Of a DNA stretch of 64,000 bases, positions 18,236 through 26,070 are shown piece after piece. The stretch covers positions 124,001 to 188,000 of the forward strand of contig SVGS01000001.1 of assembly GCA_015056205.1 (NCBI GenBank), written 5' to 3'. The DNA is from Clostridiales bacterium. Lineage in GTDB: Bacteria > Bacillota > Clostridia > Christensenellales > Aristaeellaceae. Positions within the stretch are counted from its first letter, which is position 1. Each line of letters opens with the position of its first letter. The notes beneath the pieces are model-generated. The model was given only the letters and a program-made list of their open reading frames with translations, did no database searches and was not told where the DNA came from. The position numbers and the translations under genes are program-made.

Positions 18236-19333
18236 ATGACACAAAGCGCGGCTTCGGAAACGGTCATTCTGATTCCTTCGCTCGAACCCGATCAGCGTCT
18301 TCCGGCCTATATCCGGAAACTGATGGAGCACGGTTTCCGAAATGCGGTGATTGTTGACGACGGAAGCGGAGAACCCTATCAGCCTGTCTTCAGGGAAATT
18401 GAATCCATAGAAGGGGCTACAGTCCTTCATCATTCTCATAATAAGGGAAAGGGGATGGCGCTGAAAACGGGATACAGATTCATTGCCGAATCGATGCCGG
18501 ATGTGATTGGCGTCATTACTGCGGATGCGGACGGCCAGCATTCCGCCGGAGACTGCGTACGCCTGGCGGAGGAACTGAAAAAAGGCCGAAAGGCGCTCTA
18601 TCTGGGATCCAGAGATTTCAGCCAGAAGAATGTTCCGTTCAAAAGTTCCCTCGGAAACAGAGCCACCAGTCTGCTCTTCAAACTGCTTTACGGTTGCTGG
18701 CTTCCCGATACTCAGACCGGGCTGCGGGCTTTTCCACGGGATGAACTGAATTTTATGATTGGAATTGAGGGAGAGCGTTTTGAATACGAAATGAACGTTC
18801 TGATTGCATGCGCCAGACGTCATATTCCCATGATTCCCATAGGGATTGAAACCATCTATGAAAACGAGAATAAAGGCAGCCATTATCATCCGGTCAAGGA
18901 CAGCATCCGGATCTTTCGTGTGATAGCCGGCGGGTTTATCCGATTTATGGGAGCCAGCCTGTTTTGCTTCCTGATTGATCAGGCACTGGCCGGATTGCTG
19001 CGAGATTGGCTTCTTCCGCTGCTGGGCCTGGAGCGAGGGAGCCTGATGATCATTAATCTGAGCGGATGGCTGGCCAGACTTGTCAGCGCCATCGTCAATT
19101 TCAGAATCAATAAAGATCTAGTCTTCAGAATGAAAGGGAATGCCCGGAATGCCGCCTGGAAATACGCGCTTCTTTGTCTTGCAATCATTACGGTCAGTAA
19201 CGTCGGCGTATGGCTTCTGGGCAAAATCGGAGTCGCCGGGTGGCTGGCAAAGATCCTGATGGATTTCGTACTGTATTTTGTCAGTTATCAGGTTCAGGAT
19301 AAATGGGTATTCAAGGAGATTCAAAAAGAATGA
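18236..19333 (+). CDS. Family 2 glycosyltransferase fused to a GtrA-like membrane domain
   Basis: The 365-residue protein has an N-terminal dolichyl-phosphate-mannose-synthase-like GT2 domain (about 1-225) with VDDGSG at residues 40-45 and the nucleotide-sugar and metal site DADGQH at 97-102. The C-terminal 120 residues hold about four membrane helices of the GtrA type. Such fusions usually make undecaprenyl-phosphate-linked sugars at the inner face of the membrane for wall polymer decoration. GGAGGGG precedes the ATG. Its stop overlaps the start of the next membrane protein (ATGA). The sugar donor cannot be told. Confidence 0.9.
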   Translation: MTQSAASETVILIPSLEPDQRLPAYIRKLMEHGFRNAVIVDDGSGEPYQPVFREIESIEGATVLHHSHNKGKGMALKTGYRFIAESMPDVIGVITADADGQHSAGDCVRLAEELKKGRKALYLGSRDFSQKNVPFKSSLGNRATSLLFKLLYGCWLPDTQTGLRAFPRDELNFMIGIEGERFEYEMNVLIACARRHIPMIPIGIETIYENENKGSHYHPVKDSIRIFRVIAGGFIRFMGASLFCFLIDQALAGLLRDWLLPLLGLERGSLMIINLSGWLARLVSAIVNFRINKDLVFRMKGNARNAAWKYALLCLAIITVSNVGVWLLGKIGVAGWLAKILMDFVLYFVSYQVQDKWVFKEIQKE

Positions 19334-20046
19334 TCAGAATCTACGGTATGATCGGCGGATTCCTGACTATGGTGTTGACAGGGGCGCTTTGGAGCTTGGA
19401 TCATCGCAGGCAAAACAGCGAAAAGTCTTCCGCGGGCCGCCTGATCATCCAGGCGGCAGGCTTTGGATTTCTCCCGGCTGCGGCTGTATGGAACGCATTT
19501 AAATCATATGACGGGGTTCTCAGCAAGGGAACTGCGCTGATTTCAACATTACCTGCGGTTCCATGGCTGACGCAGGATGGGTATTATATACCCTGCCGTA
19601 TCGATCTGGCTGCGGCGTTAACTGCTTTTATCATTCTTTGCATCTGGCTGATCTGCAAAAGGAAGAATCTGATTCCGGCAGCAGATCTCCTGCTGATTTC
19701 CGTGACGGTCTGGGCAGGGATCCGCATGGTTACCGAATCGTTTTATGAAACTTCCATGCTGACGGTAAACGGTCATCCGGTTCTGCGTTATGCCGCCTGC
19801 GCTGTCGTACTGGTTTGCCTGGCGGGCTGGAGCGTCAGACGTGAAAAGAGACAGAAAAATACCCTCCAGCTTGTTATTGACTGGACGGGAGCGCTGCTGT
19901 CCGCTGCGGCTGTCGTGATTACTTCAGAGAAAGTGCTGACCACGGGAAGCGAAATCGGTGATTTTGCACTGATTTCCGGGGCAGCTCTGCTCATGACCGG
20001 GATTACGCTTATTGTCGGTGCGGACTGCCGGAAAGGCGTTTCTTAA
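19330..20046 (+). CDS. Polytopic membrane protein, weakly Lgt-like in its C-terminal half
   Basis: The 238-residue protein has about six hydrophobic segments and no soluble domain. I do not recognise it with confidence. The stretch ADLLLISVTVWAGIRMVTES near residue 120 has the layout of the C-terminal region of prolipoprotein diacylglyceryl transferases (a helix ending in R-x3-E), but the catalytic parts of that family are not visible. AAGGAG lies 11 bases before the ATG, which overlaps the GT2-GtrA stop. Coupling to a lipid-linked glycosyltransferase suggests an envelope role. It ends in a four-base overlap with the convergent GNAT gene. Confidence 0.6.
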   Translation: MIRIYGMIGGFLTMVLTGALWSLDHRRQNSEKSSAGRLIIQAAGFGFLPAAAVWNAFKSYDGVLSKGTALISTLPAVPWLTQDGYYIPCRIDLAAALTAFIILCIWLICKRKNLIPAADLLLISVTVWAGIRMVTESFYETSMLTVNGHPVLRYAACAVVLVCLAGWSVRREKRQKNTLQLVIDWTGALLSAAAVVITSEKVLTTGSEIGDFALISGAALLMTGITLIVGADCRKGVS

Positions 20047-20498
20047 GGTCTTCTGGACGGACAGTTCTGACGGTTGCAGGATTTGCAGGTATCCAGATCA
20101 ATCTCGCTGCCCGGAAGAACCATTTCAATCAGTTCGGAATGCTCCGGGACACTGTCTTCCCGGAAGCCGAGCCTGGAAAAGAAACCGGTGGTTTCAGCCG
20201 GGCTTTGCAAACGAACTTCGCGGGCTGCGTGGCTCTGGGCTTTGAAGAGAAGCAGACGAAGGGCGAGATCTCCAAGGCCCTGACCCCGGAATTCCGGAAG
20301 GACGCCGATATCCCCCAGACGGAATGAACCATCCGACCACCAGATCCGCCCTGCGGCGGCCGGCTGACCGTTCTGAAGAATCAGGCAATTCCAGCCCATG
20401 GGATCCACGCTGTCCACCGGACGGCTGAACACCGCTGACCGTATGGAGCGGATTTCGTTTAAAGGCTGCCCCGGGGCGATCCATTTTCCCTGAATCAT
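20043..20498 (-). CDS. GNAT family N-acetyltransferase with C-terminal cysteine tail
   Basis: The 151-residue protein has the GNAT acetyl-CoA binding motif V-L-P-E-F-R-G-Q-G-L-G near residue 67 and the FFSRLGF segment near residue 105. The acceptor is unknown. The last 20 residues carry three cysteines in CKSCNRQNC, a short tail seen in some clostridial GNATs that could bind metal. AAGGAAA precedes the ATG. It stands alone on the minus strand, convergent with the membrane protein gene and divergent from the DUF896 gene. Confidence 0.82.
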   Translation of the reverse strand: MIQGKWIAPGQPLNEIRSIRSAVFSRPVDSVDPMGWNCLILQNGQPAAAGRIWWSDGSFRLGDIGVLPEFRGQGLGDLALRLLLFKAQSHAAREVRLQSPAETTGFFSRLGFREDSVPEHSELIEMVLPGSEIDLDTCKSCNRQNCPSRRP

Positions 20499-20535
20499 AA
20501 GCGTTTCCTTTCAAGCAAAAACTTAGGACCGGATT

Positions 20536-20541
20536 ATTATA
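20536..20541 (-). promoter_or_regulatory. Candidate -10 element for the GNAT gene
   Basis: TATAAT on the minus strand lies 38 bases before the GNAT start, with only a poor -35 (TTCTTT) at 17 bases. It overlaps a TATTAT on the plus strand that could serve the DUF896 gene. Confidence 0.35.
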
Positions 20542-20563
20542 CAACAGAACAAGGAGAAAAAGA

Positions 20564-20788
20564 ATGGAAAAGGAAAAAATTGACCGGATCAACGAACTTG
20601 CCCGAAAGAAAAAGACGGAAGGACTCACGGCGGACGAAAAAGCCGAACAGGAAGCGCTCAGAAAAGAATATCTGGCCGGCTACCGTGCCAATCTGGAGGC
20701 CATTCTGAAGGATGTGATTATTCAGGAGCCTGACGGCACACGCCATGCCCTGGTCAGGAAAGCGGAAGATGACATGCCGGAAAAATGA
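20564..20788 (+). CDS. DUF896 (YnzC-like, UPF0291) small protein
   Basis: The 74-residue protein matches the DUF896 family. It opens with a helix pair (KIDRINELARKKK, then LTADEKAEQEALRKEYL) and the conserved ending segment around GYRANLE. Members are small helical cytoplasmic proteins of unknown role found across Bacillota; some are next to SOS genes, which is not the case here. AAGGAG precedes the ATG by eight bases. A separate promoter drives the following gene. Confidence 0.87.
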   Translation: MEKEKIDRINELARKKKTEGLTADEKAEQEALRKEYLAGYRANLEAILKDVIIQEPDGTRHALVRKAEDDMPEK

Positions 20789-20802
20789 AGACAAGACATC
20801 TC

Positions 20803-20831
20803 TTGCCAACTTTTCGCAGAAACCATATAAT
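20803..20831 (+). promoter_or_regulatory. Promoter of the DUF1292 gene
   Basis: TTGCCA at 20803-20808 and TATAAT at 20826-20831 are separated by 17 bases, about 32 bases before the start codon. It may also drive the envelope operon that follows. Confidence 0.75.
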
Positions 20832-20862
20832 AAACTGATTTTATGAAGGAGGAAGATTTAAA

Positions 20863-21177
20863 ATGAGCGAAAATGAAAAGAACTATGACACGGATCCGGT
20901 GATCTTTGAGGACGAAGAAGGCAATGAATATGCTTTTCAGCCGATCGATTTCTTCTTCTATAACGGGGAAGAATATGCGCTGTTAACAGAAGTTACCGAT
21001 GAAGAGGATGAAGAGGACGAGGGAACGGAAGTCATCGTCTGCCGCGTGAAGGATGAAGCCGGAGAAAACGATGAAGAGCTGGAAACCTATGAACTGATCG
21101 AAGATGAGGAACTGGCCGCAAAACTGGTTGAAATCGCCAATACCAAGCTGGAAGAAGACGATCAGATTGAGGAATAA
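20863..21177 (+). CDS. DUF1292 acidic protein
   Basis: The 104-residue protein is strongly acidic (long runs of Glu and Asp near residues 45-55) and matches DUF1292. The conserved part is an N-terminal F-E-D-E-E-G-N-E-Y-A-F segment and the YNGEEYALL strand near residue 35, followed by a later VCRVKDE. The family's function is not known; in many Clostridia the gene sits near yrrK/ruvX. Here it follows DUF896 and precedes a secreted glycosidase by 18 bases. GGAGGAAG lies upstream of the ATG. Confidence 0.85.
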   Translation: MSENEKNYDTDPVIFEDEEGNEYAFQPIDFFFYNGEEYALLTEVTDEEDEEDEGTEVIVCRVKDEAGENDEELETYELIEDEELAAKLVEIANTKLEEDDQIEE

Positions 21178-21195
21178 AGAATCGAGGGTGAACTG

Positions 21196-22263
21196 ATGAA
21201 ACTGCCGTACAGAATTCTGCTTGTGCTGATGAGCGCTGCCATGATTCTTTCCCTTCCCTTTGTCCTTTCTTCACCGGATCTGCTGGATTCCACAAAAACC
21301 GAGCTGATGAATGAAGGCGATGAGGATGAGGGGGAAGAGATTGACTTCGGACGGCTTATTTTCCCTTCCGCTCTCGCGGATGATCTTGAAGTGGTGACCG
21401 CAGAAGCCGGCCAGCTGATGCCCCATCCGGAATGGGCTCTGCCGCTTGATTTTTCGGTTCCTCCGATGCCGAATCCCGCGGGATATACCGAAACCGGATA
21501 TACCGATGACACAATCAATGTGCAGCTGGAAACCAGGGAAATGAGCGGGACAACCGTGCATGTGGCCCGTGTGCAGATATCGGATCCGAGCCAGCTGCGG
21601 ACCGCGATTGCCGGGGATAAGGTGACAAAGGACAAAACCAGTCATGTTATTACCATGGCAACCTATAATCATGCGGTAATCGCCATGAACGGGGACTATT
21701 ACAGCCAGGTGCCCGAAAAAAAGCTGTTTGAGTTCCGCATGACGCAGAAACGAAAAGCCAAAACAAACAAAATCAAAGATACGCTGATTATTGACCGGAA
21801 CGGTGATTTCCATCTGTTCGTCCGGTCTGCAGGTCTGGCGGATTATGCCAAAGCGCATTCCGATAGGATCGTGAACGCTTTCATGTTCGGCCCGGCACTG
21901 GTGATCGACGGGCAGGTTCAGAAGTGTGATACTGAATATTCCTATGCGCCGAATTATAAGAATCCGCGCTCCGCAATCGGTCAGACGGGACCGTTGAGCT
22001 ATATTATGGTCGTTGTGGAAGGCCGGGGAGAGGATGCGGGCGTAACGCATCAGGAGCTGGCGGAGATCATGGGCGAACTGGGCTGCCTTCAGGCTTATAA
22101 TCTCGACGGCGGGAATACTTCGGAACTGATGCTGCTGGAAGGATATAAAGAAGGAAGTCCGAAAGCCAGATATCATTTTAAAGGGGACCAGAACGCAGAC
22201 GAGCGGCCGCAAAGCGATATCATCTATTTCGCCACAGCAGTTCCGGAATCACTCTGGAATTAA
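21196..22263 (+). CDS. Exported phosphodiester glycosidase (NAGPA domain) protein
   Basis: The 355-residue protein begins with a signal or anchor helix (about residues 7-26), then a short acidic stretch. A NAGPA/DUF2233 domain covers about 115-350. Family segments include VIAMNGDYYS near residue 170, AFMFGPALVIDG near 230, PRSAIGQ near 255 and the glycine-rich AYNLDGGNTSELM near 300. Bacterial members hydrolyse sugar-1-phosphodiesters in wall polymers such as teichoic-acid-like glycans. The substrate here is inferred only. The gene starts the envelope operon; the next gene follows after 18 bases. Confidence 0.87.
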   Translation: MKLPYRILLVLMSAAMILSLPFVLSSPDLLDSTKTELMNEGDEDEGEEIDFGRLIFPSALADDLEVVTAEAGQLMPHPEWALPLDFSVPPMPNPAGYTETGYTDDTINVQLETREMSGTTVHVARVQISDPSQLRTAIAGDKVTKDKTSHVITMATYNHAVIAMNGDYYSQVPEKKLFEFRMTQKRKAKTNKIKDTLIIDRNGDFHLFVRSAGLADYAKAHSDRIVNAFMFGPALVIDGQVQKCDTEYSYAPNYKNPRSAIGQTGPLSYIMVVVEGRGEDAGVTHQELAEIMGELGCLQAYNLDGGNTSELMLLEGYKEGSPKARYHFKGDQNADERPQSDIIYFATAVPESLWN

Positions 22264-22281
22264 AGCGGGAAAGGAATCGGT

Positions 22282-23256
22282 GTGCGGATGAATCTCTGGA
22301 AAGATGCCGTTCTTCTCAATCTGTTCGGGACAGAAGTATATGCTTTCGGCTTTTACTGCGCGATTGGAGCCCTTACAGCCGCGGTCGTTCTGAATGTATT
22401 ATGCAGGGAAGGAGGAATCCGCAAGGGCGGAGTCGCCTGCATTTTCCTCTTATGCGCTGTCTGCGGCCTCCTCTGTTCCCGGATTGCTTTTTGTCTGCTG
22501 AACCGATCGCTTGGTGGAAGTATGCCTTTCACTGCCTGGTTCAGGATTACGGAGGGCGGATGGAGTATGGCCGGACTGATTGGCGGAATCCTTCTGGGAG
22601 CCCGCCTTTCCGCAGGGTTCATTAAGGAATCCCGGCTTAAAGTGTTTGACTATGTATGCTGCAGCATCCCCCTGCTGATAGCGGCGGAAAAAATCGGTGA
22701 GAGCAAACTGTCTGATTTTGATATCAGCCGTCCGCTTGCTGCCGGATTTCCTGCGCTTCCTTTTTTCACGGTGCAGGATCCGAAATATACCGGCGTTCAC
22801 TATCTTGCAACCCATCGGATCGGCATGATCCTGGCCATTGGGCTTTTTCTGACGCTGACTTTTTTTCTCACCCGGCCCAAACGGAGAACAGGGGATACCG
22901 GTCTCCTCTTCCTGCTGCTCTGCGGCGCGGGCGGTATTCTCCTTGAGAGCCTGCGTTATGATCATTTCCTTGAATTCAGCTTTGTCCGGCTGGAACAGGT
23001 TTTTTACGCGTGCCTTCTGGCAGCCGGAACGATCGGAGCTGTATGCCGGTACGGGAAAAACAAGAAACGGCGGATGGCTCGTCTGGCCATTGTGTTTCTG
23101 ATTGCGGCGGTGGCCGGCTGCATCGCCATTGAATTTGCGCTCGATCGTACCGGAATCAGTCATCTGATTCTGTATGCTTCGATGATCCTTCTGCTGTCCG
23201 TTCCGGTAATTCTCAGTATTCGGTTATTGTCAGAGAAAGGAAACAACAACGCGTGA
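22282..23256 (+). CDS. Lgt-like polytopic membrane protein, probably lacking the standard active site
   Basis: The 324-residue protein has seven or more membrane helices and follows the layout of prolipoprotein diacylglyceryl transferase. EGGWSMAGLIGGILLGA lies at residues 91-107, where Lgt has a GG-x-S-x-H-G-G motif, and the C-terminal GILLESLRYDHFLEFSF matches the Lgt segment before its last helix. The catalytic histidine of the former motif is replaced by Met-Ala, and the GRxGNFxN motif is replaced by an EKIGESKLSDF segment. It may not acylate lipoproteins. The GTG start at 22282 has AAGGAA upstream; an ATG lies two codons later. The stop overlaps the next GTG (GTGA). Confidence 0.7.
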   Translation: MRMNLWKDAVLLNLFGTEVYAFGFYCAIGALTAAVVLNVLCREGGIRKGGVACIFLLCAVCGLLCSRIAFCLLNRSLGGSMPFTAWFRITEGGWSMAGLIGGILLGARLSAGFIKESRLKVFDYVCCSIPLLIAAEKIGESKLSDFDISRPLAAGFPALPFFTVQDPKYTGVHYLATHRIGMILAIGLFLTLTFFLTRPKRRTGDTGLLFLLLCGAGGILLESLRYDHFLEFSFVRLEQVFYACLLAAGTIGAVCRYGKNKKRRMARLAIVFLIAAVAGCIAIEFALDRTGISHLILYASMILLLSVPVILSIRLLSEKGNNNA

Positions 23257-25301
23257 ATGACTCCAACCAGATTAAAATGCCTATCGGCGAAGCCATGAGC
23301 CATCTGTACGGATACATATTCAGTATGCTTCTGTCCAATGCTCTGGTCGGAATCCCTTTCTTCGGGGGGGCTCTGTATCTGGTTGGCCGTTCCGCCATCC
23401 TTTGTTTTGATCTGCTTTCACGCCGGTCCAGAAAGTATCTTTCGGCTTTTAGCAGGCACTGTACCGTTTCTGCGGCCATCGTGCTGTTTGTAGTTGCTGC
23501 GGTCCTTTTCGGCTTCTATCCGACAACCTTTGACAGTTCAAGGCTCTGGGCTCTTTATGCTGCCGTTGCGCTTGAACTGCTTGCAGATACGCTTTCCCAG
23601 CGCTTTGGACGCATGGCTTTGAGAAATACGGGAAACCGGACCAGAATTATTGCAATCAGCTTCCTGCTGCAGATGCTGATTGTTCTGGCTGCCGGCGTTA
23701 TTCTGGTCAATCATCTGAAAGACGGCTGGCAGTTCCTGGGCGGATTTGCGCTGCCTCTCCTGTTTCGGCTGAAGCCGGCTTCGCGGATCGATACGAACCG
23801 TTCAGCTTCTGTGCCTTCAGACAAAACCGATCTGCCGATTCATTCCGTTCAGGCTTATCGCTCCTTCCAATGGATCAATATGACGCTTTTCGCGCTGGTT
23901 GAGCTGGTAGTTGGAGTGATCTATGCGCTTCTGGCTACAAGAACAGAATGGCTGCTTCCATCAATTCTGATTGGCGTGGCCGTCACCTTTGTTTTCATGG
24001 AGGCGGCGATTGTATTTCTGCGCCGGACGAAAAAACCAAAGCGCAGGGATCCTACGCGTATGATTCTCGCCGGACTCGCGCTGATCGTTGCGGGAGCGGC
24101 ATTCTGCGTCTGGATGCTTCGGGCGGGACAGGTTGATTATCTGAGAGTTTATTTCTGTCTGGGGATCGTCAGCGCCGGCAGTGCCCTCGTAATGGCCGGT
24201 TTGTTCAAAATCACCCACGTGATGACCAATGTGATGAGCTTTATCGGAAGCGGCTCAACCGAAGACTATCTGAAGACAAGACATGCGGATCTGGGGCTGG
24301 CCAGACTTGTTGGGGACACCCTGGCATTGCTGATTCTGACAATCATCTGTTTCATTAACGGCGACAGTCTTCCAAAGGATCTGTCGCAGCTGGCCGCCCG
24401 GTTTCAGCCTGTGATGACGCTTCCTGTCATTCTGGTGGCTGTCGGCGCTTTTTTCAGCGTATATCATTTCCCCTTGAGCGATAAATATATCGAAAAACTG
24501 CAGTCCTTTTTACTGCTTCGGCAAACCGGGGAAGAAAATGAAGTGATGCGCAGCAAACTTGAGAATGTTGTTTCCGGCGTGTACGGTCAGCCGTTTTTAA
24601 CGCGTTTTCTGGCGTCGCTGGTTCGTCCCTTTTTCCGGTACAGGCTCGAGCATGAGGAAAGAATCCAAAGCGATGTCCGGAATCCCATTTTATTTCTTGG
24701 CAATCACCTGGAAGTTCTCGGACCTATTCTGTGCACTTTGTGGTTTCCTGTACCGGTTCGCTTCTGGTCCATATCGACCATGATGGATGACCGGAAAAAA
24801 GTGACGGAATACGTTTATTCCAATACCTTCAGTAAAGTCACCTGGCTTCCTCGCTTTTTACAGAAGCTGACAGCCATGTTTATCGGGTGGCTGAGCGTCA
24901 ATGTCATGAATCAGCTGGAGTGTATTCCGGTCTACCGTGATTCTCCCATGAAGCTCAGGGAAACGATCCGATGCAGCATTGAGGCACTGGAAAGCGGAGA
25001 CAATCTCATGATTTTTCCGGAAAGCAGTCATGAAAAATATGCTTTGCAGGGGATTGGAAAACTCTCTCCGGGATTCGTCATGCTGGCGGCTGCGTATTGG
25101 CGGAAATGCGGGAAAAAACTTCGCATGATGCCGGTTTATGCCTGCAAAGAGAAGAAAATCATTAATTTCGGAACGATTTTCGAGTTTAATCCGGATAACG
25201 CTTATGCGGATGAACAGGATCGGATTATCCGTGAAACCGAACGGCAGATTCTGGAAATGGCAGGAATCGATCCGGCTGCTGACGGGGAGGAGTCAGAATG
25301 A
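23253..25301 (+). CDS. Multi-pass membrane protein with PlsC-like acyltransferase domain
   Basis: The 682-residue protein has about ten N-terminal membrane helices (residues 15-440) and a C-terminal lysophospholipid-acyltransferase-like domain (about 470-665). Acyltransferase landmarks are GNHLEVLGP at 483-491, the IPVYRDSP segment (motif II-like), and IFPESSHEKY at 587-596 (motif III). The usual H-x4-D catalytic pair is broken: His 485 is present, but the position of the Asp is Gly 490. The enzyme could use another residue or acylate a non-lipid. It starts with GTG inside the preceding stop and ends in an ATGA overlap with the next gene. Membrane-surface acyl transfer is inferred. Confidence 0.72.
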   Translation: MNDSNQIKMPIGEAMSHLYGYIFSMLLSNALVGIPFFGGALYLVGRSAILCFDLLSRRSRKYLSAFSRHCTVSAAIVLFVVAAVLFGFYPTTFDSSRLWALYAAVALELLADTLSQRFGRMALRNTGNRTRIIAISFLLQMLIVLAAGVILVNHLKDGWQFLGGFALPLLFRLKPASRIDTNRSASVPSDKTDLPIHSVQAYRSFQWINMTLFALVELVVGVIYALLATRTEWLLPSILIGVAVTFVFMEAAIVFLRRTKKPKRRDPTRMILAGLALIVAGAAFCVWMLRAGQVDYLRVYFCLGIVSAGSALVMAGLFKITHVMTNVMSFIGSGSTEDYLKTRHADLGLARLVGDTLALLILTIICFINGDSLPKDLSQLAARFQPVMTLPVILVAVGAFFSVYHFPLSDKYIEKLQSFLLLRQTGEENEVMRSKLENVVSGVYGQPFLTRFLASLVRPFFRYRLEHEERIQSDVRNPILFLGNHLEVLGPILCTLWFPVPVRFWSISTMMDDRKKVTEYVYSNTFSKVTWLPRFLQKLTAMFIGWLSVNVMNQLECIPVYRDSPMKLRETIRCSIEALESGDNLMIFPESSHEKYALQGIGKLSPGFVMLAAAYWRKCGKKLRMMPVYACKEKKIINFGTIFEFNPDNAYADEQDRIIRETERQILEMAGIDPAADGEESE

Positions 25302-25924
25302 TTATACGCAGGATGATCGGGGTACTGACGGGTTTCTTTCTTTTTGCCTTTGCTTCCGTGGGTTTCACGGAGAGCTGGTTTCCGACATGGCAGAGTACGC
25401 CAACTCCTTCGCCGTCTCAGACAGCGGACCGGAGCTCTTTTCAATTTCGCGGCGGAGTCGGGTGGCGGATGAATCCGGAAGAAGTCAAAGCCAGAGAAAC
25501 AGGTCTGCAAATGGAGGAACGCAGTCAGGGGGAATGGACGGTCGTATATTCTGTCAACCGGGTGGAAGTCAGCCGTTTTTTTGCGGATCTGGTATATATT
25601 TTCAGAAATCAGCAGCTGAATATGATCCTGTATGCATTTGATCCTGCCGAAAGCGCTTCTTCCTATTTCTATCTGACCGAAGCCATCGGAAAAGTATACG
25701 GGGAACGAAAACAGGGGGAGCCCCTGGAAGTGGTTTCCCTGATGGACCGGGTATATCCGGGCATGTACACTTCCGGTTCACTGAGCGATGTCTGGGTCTG
25801 GCAGCCGGAAAGCGGAACAAGAATTTATCTGTACAGGCAGGCCGGATCTTCCTTTTCCATTCTTTACGCATCTCCGGACAGCTGGCTTACCGGATCACAG
25901 GATTATGTAACGACCGGCCTGTGA
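25298..25924 (+). CDS. Secreted or anchored protein of unknown function
   Basis: I do not recognise this 208-residue protein. It starts with a hydrophobic export signal (residues 5-22, no lipobox cysteine), then a Thr/Pro/Ser-rich spacer (QSTPTPSPSQT). A compact domain follows with a GWRMNPEEVKARE segment near residue 54 and several tyrosine-rich strands. This layout recalls small surface proteins in which a start such as F-R-G-I-x-W-G-x-s-x-x-E-V is common, but no family is claimed. Its ATG overlaps the acyltransferase stop, so it closes the operon. No clear terminator is visible downstream. Confidence 0.6.
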   Translation: MIIRRMIGVLTGFFLFAFASVGFTESWFPTWQSTPTPSPSQTADRSSFQFRGGVGWRMNPEEVKARETGLQMEERSQGEWTVVYSVNRVEVSRFFADLVYIFRNQQLNMILYAFDPAESASSYFYLTEAIGKVYGERKQGEPLEVVSLMDRVYPGMYTSGSLSDVWVWQPESGTRIYLYRQAGSSFSILYASPDSWLTGSQDYVTTGL

Positions 25925-25930
25925 TCCCTT

Positions 25931-25963
25931 TTCACATAAAAACAAATGGGAATTCACATAAAA
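25931..25963 (+). repeat. Two 11-bp direct repeats upstream of the hrcA promoter
   Basis: TTCACATAAAA occurs at 25931-25941 and 25953-25963, with starts 22 bases apart, about two helical turns. It lies just upstream of the -35 box at 25980. Possible protein-binding site or AT-rich promoter-enhancing element. Confidence 0.45.
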
Positions 25964-25979
25964 TTCATATTGGAAATGC

Positions 25980-26008
25980 TTGACAAAGGTAAGGGGGAGT
26001 GTTAGAGT
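25980..26008 (+). promoter_or_regulatory. Promoter of the hrcA-grpE-dnaK-dnaJ operon
   Basis: TTGACA at 25980-25985 and TAGAGT at 26003-26008 are separated by 17 bases. The CIRCE operator lies immediately downstream, around the expected transcription start. Confidence 0.75.
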
Positions 26009-26018
26009 ATGCATGTGG

Positions 26019-26045
26019 TTAGCACTCACGTCGATCGAGTGCTAA
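26019..26045 (+). promoter_or_regulatory. CIRCE operator (HrcA binding site)
   Basis: A perfect inverted repeat TTAGCACTC, nine bases, GAGTGCTAA matches the CIRCE consensus without mismatch. HrcA bound here represses the heat-shock operon; the element also enters the 5' end of the transcript. Confidence 0.97.
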
Positions 26046-26070
26046 CAACCCGGAGAAAGGAGGATGTTTC

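Noticed and set aside
25925-25950. Terminator after the envelope operon
   Set aside because: CCCTTTT/AAATGGG pairing has a mismatch, a long loop and no T-run.
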